Shown here: one piece after another, positions 49,705-57,396 of the stretch | Layout: each line of letters starts with the position of its first letter | How positions within the stretch are numbered: the stretch's first letter is position 1 | NCBI RefSeq assembly: GCF_000284015.1 | Contig: NC_016943.1 | Location: 661,541 to 725,540 of the forward strand | Reading direction: 5' to 3' | Length of the DNA: 64,000 nucleotides | Source of the DNA: Blastococcus saxobsidens DD2 | Lineage (GTDB): Bacteria; Actinomycetota; Actinomycetes; Mycobacteriales; Geodermatophilaceae | Notes under the pieces: generated by a model | Told to the model about the DNA's origin: nothing | Databases searched by the model: none | The model's input: the letters and a program-made list of their open reading frames with translations, nothing else | Made by a program: the position numbers and the translations under genes

Positions 49705-50347
49705 CTTCCGCGCCGTGACCGATCCCGCTGCGCACCCCGGCTGGCCCGCCCGCCTGGCCTGGGGACCGGTGGAGCTGCACCCGCTGCGCCGGCGGGACGC
49801 GGTGGAGTGGAGCCGGATCCGGCTGGCCAACGAGTCGTGGTTGCGGCCCTGGGAACCGACGTCGACGGTCGCCTGGCACGCGCGGCACAGCCCGGCGGCC
49901 TACCGGGCGATGCGGCGCGTCGTGGCGCGCCGGGCGCGGCTGGGCACCTCGCTGCCCTTCGCCGTCCGCGTGGACGGGCGGCTGGCCGGCCAGGTGACGG
50001 TGGACAACATCGTCCGGGGCGCGCTCCGTGCCGGGTACCTGGGCTACTGGATCGATCGTTCGGTCGCCGGGCGGGGGATCGCCTCGCTGGCCGTGGCGCT
50101 GGTGTGCGACCACGCCTTCGGCCCCGTGGGCCTGCACCGCCTGCAGGCCGACATCCGCCCGGAGAACCTGCCCAGTCAGCGCCTGGTGGAGCGGCTGGGG
50201 TTCGAGCGGGAGGGGTTGCTGCGGCGCTACCTCGACATCGACGGCGACTGGCGCGACCACCTGGCCTTCTCGCTGCTGGCCGAGGACCTGCCCCGGGGCG
50301 TGCTGGGCCGGTGGCAGCAGATGTCCCCGGCGCGACCTGTCGACTGA
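49697..50347 (+). CDS. RimJ/RimL-like GNAT acetyltransferase
   Basis: 216 residues. LHPLRRRDAVEWSRIRLANESWLRPWEPT opens. GYLGYWIDRSVAGRGIASLAVALVCDHAF is motif A with acetyl-CoA loop VAGRGIAS, and LQADIRPENLPSQRLVERLGFEREGLLRRYL is motif B. Likely acetylates a ribosomal protein or another N-terminal amine. GTG 49697 lies inside moeA, showing coupling. Confidence 0.93.
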   Translation: MADFRAVTDPAAHPGWPARLAWGPVELHPLRRRDAVEWSRIRLANESWLRPWEPTSTVAWHARHSPAAYRAMRRVVARRARLGTSLPFAVRVDGRLAGQVTVDNIVRGALRAGYLGYWIDRSVAGRGIASLAVALVCDHAFGPVGLHRLQADIRPENLPSQRLVERLGFEREGLLRRYLDIDGDWRDHLAFSLLAEDLPRGVLGRWQQMSPARPVD

Positions 50348-50526
50348 TCGGCTCGTCGGCCTAGCACGCACGCCGGCCGGTGCCCGGGCGCCGGTGGGGG
50401 ACACGCCGGACGTCGTCACACCGGTCCCACAAGACTCGACGACACGCCGCGCGCCTCCCGGGTCCGGACCCCGGCGGTGCTTAACCTCGCCGGGCGAGTG
50501 ACTGATGTGACAGGTGGTGTTGGGTA

Positions 50527-51249
50527 ATGGGATCCGGCGTGCTCTTGGCCGCTCTGGTCGTGCTGTGGTTCGTCGTGCTGGTGCCCATGGTGGTGACCCG
50601 CGGCGAGGCCCAGGACGGCCGGACGGCGGCTGCCGACTCGGGGCGGACGTTGCAGCGGCGACGGACCGTCGACCCGGTGCGGCACGCCGAGACCGAGCGG
50701 GTGACGATCGACCGCGCGGTGCTGCACACCACCGGCGAGCTGACGGTCGACGTGCACGCACTGCGCCGCCGGGCGCTGGGCGGTCTCGTCGCCCTGACGC
50801 TGGCCTCGCTGGCCGGCGCGCTGCTGCTGACGCCGTGGCTGTGGATCGCCCAGGCGCTCAGCACCGTCGCGACGGTCGGCTACGTCCTCGTGCTCCGCAA
50901 GGTGGCCCGCCGCGAGCGGCTGGCCGCCCGCCGGGCCGCCCGCGCCGCCGCGCGGCAGGCCATGCGCGCCCCGGCACGCCCTGCGGCCGCGCCGGTGCCG
51001 GCCCCGGCGCAGCGGACCGCCCCGCCGGCCGCGGTGCACGAGACGGTCGCCCAGGAGGCGCTGCCCGCGCTGTCGCACCCCAGCCTCCCGCTGGCTCCGG
51101 TGCACACGCTGCGCCCGGGCCGGGTCGTGGCTGCCCGCACGCCGGCCCCCGTCGGCTGGCAGAACAGTGCGGTCGTCGGCCTGGACGACGACGACATCGG
51201 GTTCGCCGACATCGACGAGTACCAGCCACCGCGGGCGGCCAACGCCTGA
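50527..51249 (+). CDS. sepX: Divisome protein SepX/GlpR family
   Basis: 240 residues. N-terminal helix (VLLAALVVLWFVVLVPMVVT) followed by the DUF-type charged region RRTVDPVRHAE, two more helices (about 80-121) and a long Ala/Pro/Arg tail ending DDDDIGFADIDEYQPPR. The fold and its place after the rimJ-like gene match the actinobacterial SepX/GlpR proteins that help build the division septum. Confidence 0.82.
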   Translation: MGSGVLLAALVVLWFVVLVPMVVTRGEAQDGRTAAADSGRTLQRRRTVDPVRHAETERVTIDRAVLHTTGELTVDVHALRRRALGGLVALTLASLAGALLLTPWLWIAQALSTVATVGYVLVLRKVARRERLAARRAARAAARQAMRAPARPAAAPVPAPAQRTAPPAAVHETVAQEALPALSHPSLPLAPVHTLRPGRVVAARTPAPVGWQNSAVVGLDDDDIGFADIDEYQPPRAANA

Positions 51250-51265
51250 GGCGTCCGCCACGGCT

Positions 51266-51301
51266 GCTCCGCACCCGCCCCGGTGGCGGGTCCGGAGGAG
51301 C
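51266..51301 (+). terminator. Hairpin terminator before tRNA-Ala
   Basis: GCTCCGCACCCGCC / GGCGGGTCCGGAGGAGC: a 7-bp perfect core (ACCCGCC/GGCGGGT) with further outer pairs and a 5-base loop, 17 bases after sepX. Confidence 0.5.
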
Positions 51302-51328
51302 CGGGCGGTAGTCTTCCTCGCAGCACTG

Positions 51329-51405
51329 GGGGCTGTGGCGCAGACCGGTAGCGCACCTCGTTCGCATCGAGGGGGTCAGGGGTTCAAATCCCCTCAGCTC
51401 CACCA
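51329..51405 (+). tRNA. tRNA-Ala (anticodon CGC)
   Basis: Acceptor GGGGCTG (51329-51335) pairs with CAGCTCC (51395-51401, one G-T), D arm GCGC...GCGC, anticodon loop TTCGCAT with CGC (reads GCG), T arm CAGGGG TTCAAAT CCCCT. Discriminator A, CCA encoded (51403-51405). Confidence 0.97.
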
Positions 51406-51537
51406 GGACAGCGGCCGGCGCCGCCGGGATCTCGTTCCGGCGGCGCCGTCGCCGTTGCGCGCTCGGGCCGTCCGCGCGGTTGCTACGGCTAGGCTGCCCG
51501 GCGAGACCGGGGCAGGGCGTCCCGCAGGAGGCGGATG

Positions 51538-52182
51538 ATGACTGAGGCACCGGTGGGCATCTCGTCCTCGCCGCGGCGCGCCCGGGGGCGGGCCAGCGAC
51601 AGTGCCGCCACGCGGCAGTTGATCATCGATGTCGCCGCGCGGGAGTTCGGCGAACGTGGGTACGCGGCCACGTCGCTGAGCGACATCGTCGCCGGCACCG
51701 GGATGACCAAGGGGGCTCTCTACTGGCACTTCGCCTCCAAGGAGAGCGTGGCGATCGCGGTCGTCCACCAGATGTTCGAGACCTGGCCGGTGATGCTGGG
51801 TGAGGTGCTCGGCGCGCACGACGACGCCCTGGAGGCGCTCGTCGCCGTCACCTACGTGGCGGGGGAGCAGTTCGCCAAGGACCCCGTCACCCGGGCCTCC
51901 AAGCGGTTGATGTCGGAGTTGCCGCCGGAGGCGATGGCCAAGCTGCCGCAGCCCTACGTGGGCTGGCAGCACGCCCTGGTCACGCTGATCTCCGACGGTC
52001 AGCAACGCGGCCAGATCAACGCCGGGGCCGACCCGGTCAGCACCGCCCAGGTGATCGTGGCCAGCTTCTTCGGCATGCAGCAGGTGTCGCAGGAGCTCAG
52101 CGCCCGGCGCGACCTCAGGAGCCGGCTGGACGGGTTTTGGGCCCTCGTGCTGCCGCAGCTGCGGCCGACGTCCCCGGCCTGA
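51538..52182 (+). CDS. TetR-family regulator, gamma-butyrolactone receptor (ArpA/ScbR) type
   Basis: 214 residues. The HTH is DVAAREFGERGYAATSLSDIVAGTGMTKGALYWHFASKESVAIAV, read in two parts. TRASKRLMSELPPE and PYVGWQHALVTLISDGQQRGQINAG match the ligand-binding part of ArpA-type receptors. It is convergent with an AfsA-domain gene one base away, the pairing that defines butyrolactone signalling in streptomycetes. CAGGAGG lies 6 bases before ATG 51538. Confidence 0.82.
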   Translation: MTEAPVGISSSPRRARGRASDSAATRQLIIDVAAREFGERGYAATSLSDIVAGTGMTKGALYWHFASKESVAIAVVHQMFETWPVMLGEVLGAHDDALEALVAVTYVAGEQFAKDPVTRASKRLMSELPPEAMAKLPQPYVGWQHALVTLISDGQQRGQINAGADPVSTAQVIVASFFGMQQVSQELSARRDLRSRLDGFWALVLPQLRPTSPA

Positions 52183-52183
52183 C

Positions 52184-53086
52184 CTACCCGAGGAGGACCC
52201 GGCCCCGGGCCACGGGGCCGGAGCCCTGCTCCAGGGCCACCGCCAGCGCCTGCTCGTCGGTGCCCGGCGCCGGCCCGGTGCGCACCCAGGTGGGGCGATC
52301 GAGCTCGGCGAAGCGGTCGAACGTCACGTCGATCCCCGCGAGCGCGGCTCCGCTGCCCGCCCGGGCGGCCGCTGCGGTGAGCACGGCGTCGATCAGCAGC
52401 ATGCCCGGCAGGTGGTCGACCTCGTGGTCGAAGAAGGTGGGGTCGGCGAGGTCGACGAGGACGCGCGAGCGCTCCACCCCGGCCTGGGTGCGGCGGTCCG
52501 GGCCGGCGTCCCGCGGACTCGGGACCGGTCGCCCGCTGCCGGCGGTCGCGTGGTCCCGAGCGGAGGCGCGCAGCCGGTCGTAGACCCGGCGCGGCACCGA
52601 GGAGTAGTCGGCCTCGGCGGTGGCCCAGAGGTCTCCGCCGTGGCGGATCTCCACGGCCAGCACCGCACCGGCCGGCCGACCGACCCGGTAGCGGGGGGTC
52701 GGCTCGACCGTGGTCACCGTGCGGTCGGGTGCCGTCTCCCCGAGTGCGGCGACGGGCGCGGCCAGGCGCACCGCGATCCGGTGGAAGATGAACTGCTCAC
52801 CGACCGGGATCCCCAGCTGCAGGTGGGCCAGGCAGAGGCCCGCCTGGCGGATGGTCTCGGCCAGCAGCAGCAGATGTCCCGCGGTGCCGGTGCGACGGTC
52901 GTACCGCGGGTGCGCGGCCGGCCACCGGGTCGCCACCGCGGCGAGCGTCGGGGTCACCGCGGCGAAGTCCGTCACCAGGACCTCCGCGGCCGCCGCCTTG
53001 TGCACCAGGTGCTGGCCGACCGGGGACCACGGCACGGCGGCGTCGTCGGGCACGGCGGACAGCGTCGGTGAGGTGCGCGGCGGCAT
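52184..53086 (-). CDS. AfsA-domain (A-factor synthase-like) hotdog protein
   Basis: 300 residues with two hotdog repeats. VGQHLVHKAAAAEVLVTDF opens the first (the AfsA motif VHKxxxxEVLVTD), and GIPVGEQFIFHRIAVRLAAP is in the middle. The second has TQAGVERSRVLVDLADPTFFDHEVDHLPGMLLIDA, in two parts, with the conserved catalytic-type FxxHExDHxxGM. AfsA condenses a glycerol-derived unit with a beta-ketoacyl group to make the signal skeleton. Convergent with the TetR receptor (stops 1 base apart). Confidence 0.85.
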   Translation of the reverse strand: MPPRTSPTLSAVPDDAAVPWSPVGQHLVHKAAAAEVLVTDFAAVTPTLAAVATRWPAAHPRYDRRTGTAGHLLLLAETIRQAGLCLAHLQLGIPVGEQFIFHRIAVRLAAPVAALGETAPDRTVTTVEPTPRYRVGRPAGAVLAVEIRHGGDLWATAEADYSSVPRRVYDRLRASARDHATAGSGRPVPSPRDAGPDRRTQAGVERSRVLVDLADPTFFDHEVDHLPGMLLIDAVLTAAAARAGSGAALAGIDVTFDRFAELDRPTWVRTGPAPGTDEQALAVALEQGSGPVARGRVLLG

Positions 53087-53220
53087 GGGGTCTCCCGGTG
53101 TGGACGAGGTGTGCCCCCATGGTCACCCGCCGGACGCGACCGGCCGCCGTCCGGACCATGCGCGCCGGTGGACCCGGCCGTTCCGACCCGGCGTGAGGCG
53201 CGCCGCCCACCTTGGCGCTG

Positions 53221-53235
53221 TACCCCCGCGGGGTA
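53221..53235. promoter_or_regulatory. CsoR-like palindrome upstream of DUF4396 gene
   Basis: TACCCCCGCGGGGTA, with TACCCC / GGGGTA arms, is the form of copper-sensing CsoR-family operators (TACCCCC...GGGGTA). It lies 42-56 bp upstream of ATG 53277. Confidence 0.5.
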
Positions 53236-53276
53236 TACGGTCAGGCGGTTCCGACCGCACGAGAGGAGACGGCGTC

Positions 53277-53774
53277 ATGGAGCAGCACACCCACGGCCAC
53301 GGAGGTCACGCGCCGGACGCCGGCCCGATGGAGCGCCGCGCGCTCACCCGGCTGGCGATCAGCGCCACGCTGCACTGCCTCACCGGCTGCGCCATCGGTG
53401 AGGTGCTCGGCATGGTCATCGGCACCGCGCTGGGCTGGTCCGACGGCGCCACCATCGCGCTCGCCGTCGCGCTGGCCTTCGTCTTCGGTTACGCGCTGAC
53501 CATCGCGCCGGTGCTGCGTTCCGGCCTGCCGCTGCGCGCGGCCGTCCGCGTCGCCCTGGCCGCCGACACCGTCTCCATCCTGGTGATGGAGGTGGTCGAC
53601 AACGGGATCATGCTGCTCATCCCCGGAGCGATGGACGCCGGCCTCGCCGCACCGCTGTTCTGGGGCTCGCTGGCGTTCGCCCTGGCCGTCGCGTTCGCGG
53701 TGACCGTGCCGGTGAACCGTGCGCTGATCGGCCGCGGCATGGGGCACGCCGTCGTCCACCATTACCACCACTGA
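53277..53774 (+). CDS. DUF4396 family membrane protein (copper-linked)
   Basis: 165 residues. Short His-rich start (HTHGHGGH) then DUF4396: SATLHCLTGCAIGEVLGMVIGTALGW, GYALTIAPVLRSGLPL, and a last helix, about four transmembrane helices in all. The tail ends HHYHH. The CsoR-type palindrome in front and the His/Cys residues suggest copper-dependent expression and perhaps metal handling. GAGAGGAG lies 8 bases before the start. Confidence 0.8.
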   Translation: MEQHTHGHGGHAPDAGPMERRALTRLAISATLHCLTGCAIGEVLGMVIGTALGWSDGATIALAVALAFVFGYALTIAPVLRSGLPLRAAVRVALAADTVSILVMEVVDNGIMLLIPGAMDAGLAAPLFWGSLAFALAVAFAVTVPVNRALIGRGMGHAVVHHYHH

Positions 53775-53781
53775 GCGGCCG

Positions 53782-55317
53782 TCAGAACCACGAGGGGAAC
53801 CACATCCGCCGCAGCCACTCCGCGTGCGAGAGCGGCTGCCCGGTGAGCACCGGCCAGAAGAAGACGAACGTCGCCGCCACCACCGCCACGTAGCCGCAGC
53901 TCGCCGCGATCCCGACCTGGCGGCGGAGCGGGCCGGCGTCGCGGGGGCCGAGCACGTCCTGCAGCACCAGTGCCACCGCCAGCACGAAGAACGGCACGAC
54001 TGGCGCCATGTAGAAGCTGAACATCGTGCGGTCCAGGTTCACGAACCAGGTGAGCCAGCCCGCGGCGATCGCGACGGCCGCGACCACGGCCGCCGGGTCC
54101 CGACGTGCGACGATGCGCCAGAACAGCCACAGCGTCGCCGGCACGAAGGCCAGCCACAGCGTCGGCGTCCCGACCATCAGGATGTAGCGCACCACCTGCT
54201 CGCCCTGGGCGTCGACGATGCCCTGCGGGTTCCACAGCAGGATCGGCCGGCCGTTGACCAGCCAGGACCAGGGGCCGGACTCCCACGGGTGCGGGCTCGA
54301 CAGGCCGCTGTGGAAGCGGAACCACTCGGCGTGCTGGTGCCACAGCGACCGCAGCGCGTCCGGGATCCACGGGAACGCGGTCCCGGGGTTCTGCTGCGCC
54401 CACGCCCTGCCCTGCGACGTCTCGCCCAGGAACCAGCCCGTGAAGCTCGCCAGATAGGTCAGCACGGGGACGGCGGCCAGCGCCCACAGCGCCCCCGGCA
54501 GCCCCCGGCGGGCCGCGGTCCACGTCGGCCGGGGAAGCCCCGCCTCCCGCCAGGCGGCGCGGTCCCAGAACAGCGACAGGACGGCGAAGAAGGCCAGGAA
54601 CCAGACCCCGCTCCATTTGACCGCGCAGGCGCAGCCGAACAGGACGCCGGCCGCGAGCCGCCAGCCGCGGGGGCCGAGCCGGAAGCCGGTGCTCGCGACC
54701 TGCTGGGCCGCGCGCACCCGGGCCCGGACGACGTCGCGGTCGACCACCAGGCAGGCGACCGCGCTGATGACCAAGACCTGCAGGAAGACGTCCAGCAGGC
54801 CGATGCGGGACAGGGTGAAGGCGAAGCCGTCGACCAGCAGCAGCACCCCGGCGAACAGGCCGATCAGCGTGGAGCCGGTGAGCCGGCGGGTCAGCCGGAA
54901 CAGGACGACGACGGCGACCGCCCCGGCCACCGCCGACGGGAACCGCCAGCCGAAGGAGTTGTAGCCGAACACCTGCTCGCCGGCGGCGATCAGCCACTTG
55001 CCCAGCGGCGGGTGGACGATGAAGGTGTAGCCGCGGTTGTACTCGTAGCCCCAGGTCAGCAGCTCCCGGGCCTCGGGCGGGTAGTACGCCTCGTCGAACA
55101 GCAGGTCGCGCGGGTAGCCGATGCCCCACAGCCGGACGGTGAGCGCGACCGCCCCCAGGACGGCGGCGATGATCCACGCCGTCCGCCGGTCGTCGGGCAG
55201 TGGTGGGACGACGTCCGTCCGGCGCCGGGGCGGGGGCAGGCGCCGCGTGCGCGGGGACGGCGGGCGGCGGGGATCCCCCGAGTCGCGGTCCGCCCGCTCG
55301 GGTGCCAGCACCGCCAT
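53782..55317 (-). CDS. pmt: Dolichyl/polyprenyl-phosphate-mannose-protein mannosyltransferase
   Basis: 511 residues, GT39 family with about 11 helices. The catalytic Asp-Glu is in LLFDEAYYPPEARELL, the first extracytoplasmic loop. HPPLGKWLIAAGEQVFGYNSFGWRFPSA and LLDVFLQVLVI follow; WFRFHSGL...HPWESGPWSW is in a later loop. It adds mannose to exported proteins. ATG 55317; divergent from rsmI with 52 bp between, as Rv1002c/Rv1003. Confidence 0.93.
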   Translation of the reverse strand: MAVLAPERADRDSGDPRRPPSPRTRRLPPPRRRTDVVPPLPDDRRTAWIIAAVLGAVALTVRLWGIGYPRDLLFDEAYYPPEARELLTWGYEYNRGYTFIVHPPLGKWLIAAGEQVFGYNSFGWRFPSAVAGAVAVVVLFRLTRRLTGSTLIGLFAGVLLLVDGFAFTLSRIGLLDVFLQVLVISAVACLVVDRDVVRARVRAAQQVASTGFRLGPRGWRLAAGVLFGCACAVKWSGVWFLAFFAVLSLFWDRAAWREAGLPRPTWTAARRGLPGALWALAAVPVLTYLASFTGWFLGETSQGRAWAQQNPGTAFPWIPDALRSLWHQHAEWFRFHSGLSSPHPWESGPWSWLVNGRPILLWNPQGIVDAQGEQVVRYILMVGTPTLWLAFVPATLWLFWRIVARRDPAAVVAAVAIAAGWLTWFVNLDRTMFSFYMAPVVPFFVLAVALVLQDVLGPRDAGPLRRQVGIAASCGYVAVVAATFVFFWPVLTGQPLSHAEWLRRMWFPSWF

Positions 55318-55369
55318 GCCGCCAGGGTAGGTGGGCCGGGGCGGCGCCCCGCCGTGACAGGCTGGCCGG

Positions 55370-56233
55370 GTGAGCGGACGGCTGGTGCTGGGTGGCGCGC
55401 CCCTCGGACAGCCCGGCGACGTCGGCCCGCGGCTGCGCGCCGCCATGGCCTCCGCCGACGTCCTGGCGTGCGAGGACACCCGCCGCCTGCACCGGCTCGC
55501 CACCGACCTCGAGGTGACCCTGACCGGCCGGGTGGTCACCTTCCACGAGTCGGTGGAACGCGCCCGGCTGCCCGGGCTGCTGGACGCGCTCTCCTCCGGC
55601 GCGACGGTGCTGCTGCTCACCGACGCCGGGATGCCGTCGGTCTCCGACCCCGGCTACACGCTGGTGCGGGCCGCCATCGACGCCGGCATCGAGGTGACCT
55701 CGGTGCCCGGGCCGTCGGCGGTGACCACCGCGCTCGCCGTCTCCGGGCTGCCGGTCGACCGCTTCTGCTTCGAGGGATTCCTGCCCCGCAAGGGCGGCGA
55801 GCGGCGGTCACGGTTCGCCGGGCTGGCCGGCGAGCGGCGGACCATGGTCTTCTTCGAGTCGCCGCACCGGCTGGCCGACGCGCTCACCGACGCCGCCGCG
55901 GTGCTGGGCGACGATCGCCCGGCCGCCGTCTGCCGGGAGCTGACCAAGACCTACGAGGAGATCCGTCGCGGCGGCCTGGCCGAGCTCGCGGCGTGGGCGG
56001 CCGAGGGCGTGCGGGGCGAGATCACGCTGGTGGTCGCCGGCGCGAGCGCCGAGCCGGTGGAGCTGACCGCCGCGGAGCTCGCGGCCGAGGTCGCCGCCGA
56101 GGAGGCCGCCGGCGCCCCCCGCAAGGACGCCATCCGCGCCGTCGTCACCCGGACCGGGCTGCCGAGGCGCACCGTCTACGACGCCGTCGTCGCCGCCAAG
56201 GCCTCCTCAGCCGCCGCCGCGCCCCAGGCATAG
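55370..56233 (+). CDS. rsmI: 16S rRNA (cytidine1402-2'-O)-methyltransferase
   Basis: 287 residues. LGGAPLGQPGDVGPRLRAAMASADVLACEDTRRL, LLTDAGMPSVSDPG and SVPGPSAVTTALAVSGLPVDRFCFEGFLP are the RsmI/SAM-binding motifs, then VFFESPHRL and the helical C-terminus (APRKDAIRAVVTRTGL). Methylates C1402 of 16S rRNA with RsmH. Confidence 0.96.
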   Translation: MSGRLVLGGAPLGQPGDVGPRLRAAMASADVLACEDTRRLHRLATDLEVTLTGRVVTFHESVERARLPGLLDALSSGATVLLLTDAGMPSVSDPGYTLVRAAIDAGIEVTSVPGPSAVTTALAVSGLPVDRFCFEGFLPRKGGERRSRFAGLAGERRTMVFFESPHRLADALTDAAAVLGDDRPAAVCRELTKTYEEIRRGGLAELAAWAAEGVRGEITLVVAGASAEPVELTAAELAAEVAAEEAAGAPRKDAIRAVVTRTGLPRRTVYDAVVAAKASSAAAAPQA

Positions 56234-56289
56234 GAGGCTTTACCTACGGCTTCCGCCCCCGATCCGTAGGCAAAGCCTCCTATACCTGG
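56224..56289. repeat. 66-bp palindromic repeat, copy 1 (rsmI/DUF559 junction)
   Basis: Arms 56224-56249 and 56264-56289 (26 bp each, 2 mismatches), 14-base loop. Contains TAGGAGGCTTT and CCGTAGG. It covers the rsmI stop and lies between two convergent genes, so it could act as a two-way terminator. A second copy is at 57309-57374. Confidence 0.85.
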
Positions 56290-56296
56290 ATGGGGC

Positions 56297-57220
56297 TCAG
56301 CCCACTCGCAGCTGCTCCAGGCGGGCGCGGTAGACCTCGAGCACTGTGGCCCGCACGCCCTCGGGGTCGCGAAGCACGTCCGCGTACGTGAAGCGGAGGA
56401 CGATCCAGCCGAGCGCGGCGAGCTCCCGGTCACGGGCCAGGTCCTTGCGGCGGTCGGAGGGCGCGGTGTGGTGCTGCGCGCCGTCCAACTCCACCGCCAG
56501 CTTCACCTCCGGCCATGCTCGATCGAGCCTGATCCGGTGGGTGGGTAGCTGCACCTGGTACTGGCCGACGCTCGGCGGCAGCGAACGGTGGCGGAAGACG
56601 TTCAGGACGCCGTGGGCCTCGAGCTCGCTCCTGCAGCCGTCGGCGATGAGATCGATGGCCTGCCGCAGGCCGCGCCGGCCGGCGACGTTCGGGCGCTCGG
56701 CCAGCGCCTCGCTGAGATTTTTTGCGGTGACCAGTCCGCGGTTGCTCAGGTCCAGGGCCAGCGGACGGCGTTCCGGGAGCGGCAGCAACGGCCACGAGTC
56801 GATGACGGTCCGAGGTAGTGCCGTGACCAGGAGACCGCGTCGCTGCACGCACTGCGTGGACGCAGGGTCGAAGCGCAGCCGGCGGTGTACGAGCAGCCCA
56901 GGCGCACCGGCTCTCTTGACGCTCTGGTCCACCGTCAGGTGCAGCGGCCGATCGAGCTCGCGCAGCCCCCACACGGCCAGCGCGGTCGTGTGGCTCAGCG
57001 CCGCGGCCGGCCCCGCGTGCAGGAGAGCCGCCCGCAGAGTGGTCACGTCGTCCTCGCCGCCGTCCCGCAGCCGGTACACCCTGGGAAAGACCCGGATGAG
57101 GTGACGCCGACCGACGTAGCTGTCGAGCACCTGCCGCGGCACCCGCTCGAGCAGTTGTCGACGCGTGGCCAGCCCGCCGTGGTCGCGCACTGCGTCGCCG
57201 ATGACCTTCCGCCAGTCCAT
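56297..57220 (-). CDS. DUF559 endonuclease-like protein with N-terminal AbiEi-type helix domain
   Basis: 307 residues. RQLLERVPRQVLDSYVGRRHLIRVFPRVYRL is the winged-helix start (AbiEi antitoxin-like). The C-terminal ~100 residues have SELEAHGVLNVF, then KLAVELDGAQHHT, then DRRKDLARDRELAALGWIVLRFTYADVL, the Vsr-type PD-(D/E)xK fold of DUF559 with Glu and Asp in place. Function unknown. Bounded on both sides by palindromic repeats. Confidence 0.8.
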   Translation of the reverse strand: MDWRKVIGDAVRDHGGLATRRQLLERVPRQVLDSYVGRRHLIRVFPRVYRLRDGGEDDVTTLRAALLHAGPAAALSHTTALAVWGLRELDRPLHLTVDQSVKRAGAPGLLVHRRLRFDPASTQCVQRRGLLVTALPRTVIDSWPLLPLPERRPLALDLSNRGLVTAKNLSEALAERPNVAGRRGLRQAIDLIADGCRSELEAHGVLNVFRHRSLPPSVGQYQVQLPTHRIRLDRAWPEVKLAVELDGAQHHTAPSDRRKDLARDRELAALGWIVLRFTYADVLRDPEGVRATVLEVYRARLEQLRVG

Positions 57221-57308
57221 GCCGGCAGCCTCGGCGATCCGACCACCCGCTCGGGGCCGATGACGCGGTCTGTGGATAAGTCGCCGGCGGCCGTCCTATG
57301 AGCCCCGC

Positions 57309-57374
57309 GGGGGCATAGGAAGCTATGCCTATGGATTCGGCGCCCAAACCGTAGGCAAAGCCTCCTATGCCTGG
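57309..57374. repeat. 66-bp palindromic repeat, copy 2 (corA/DUF559 junction)
   Basis: Arms 57309-57334 and 57349-57374, loop of 14 bases as in copy 1. Right arm is identical to copy 1 save one base; the left arm has 6 mismatches. An overlapping hairpin TCCTATG ... CATAGGA (57294-57320) continues it. Confidence 0.85.
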
Positions 57375-57396
57375 GGGCGGGGAAGGGGACGGCGGG

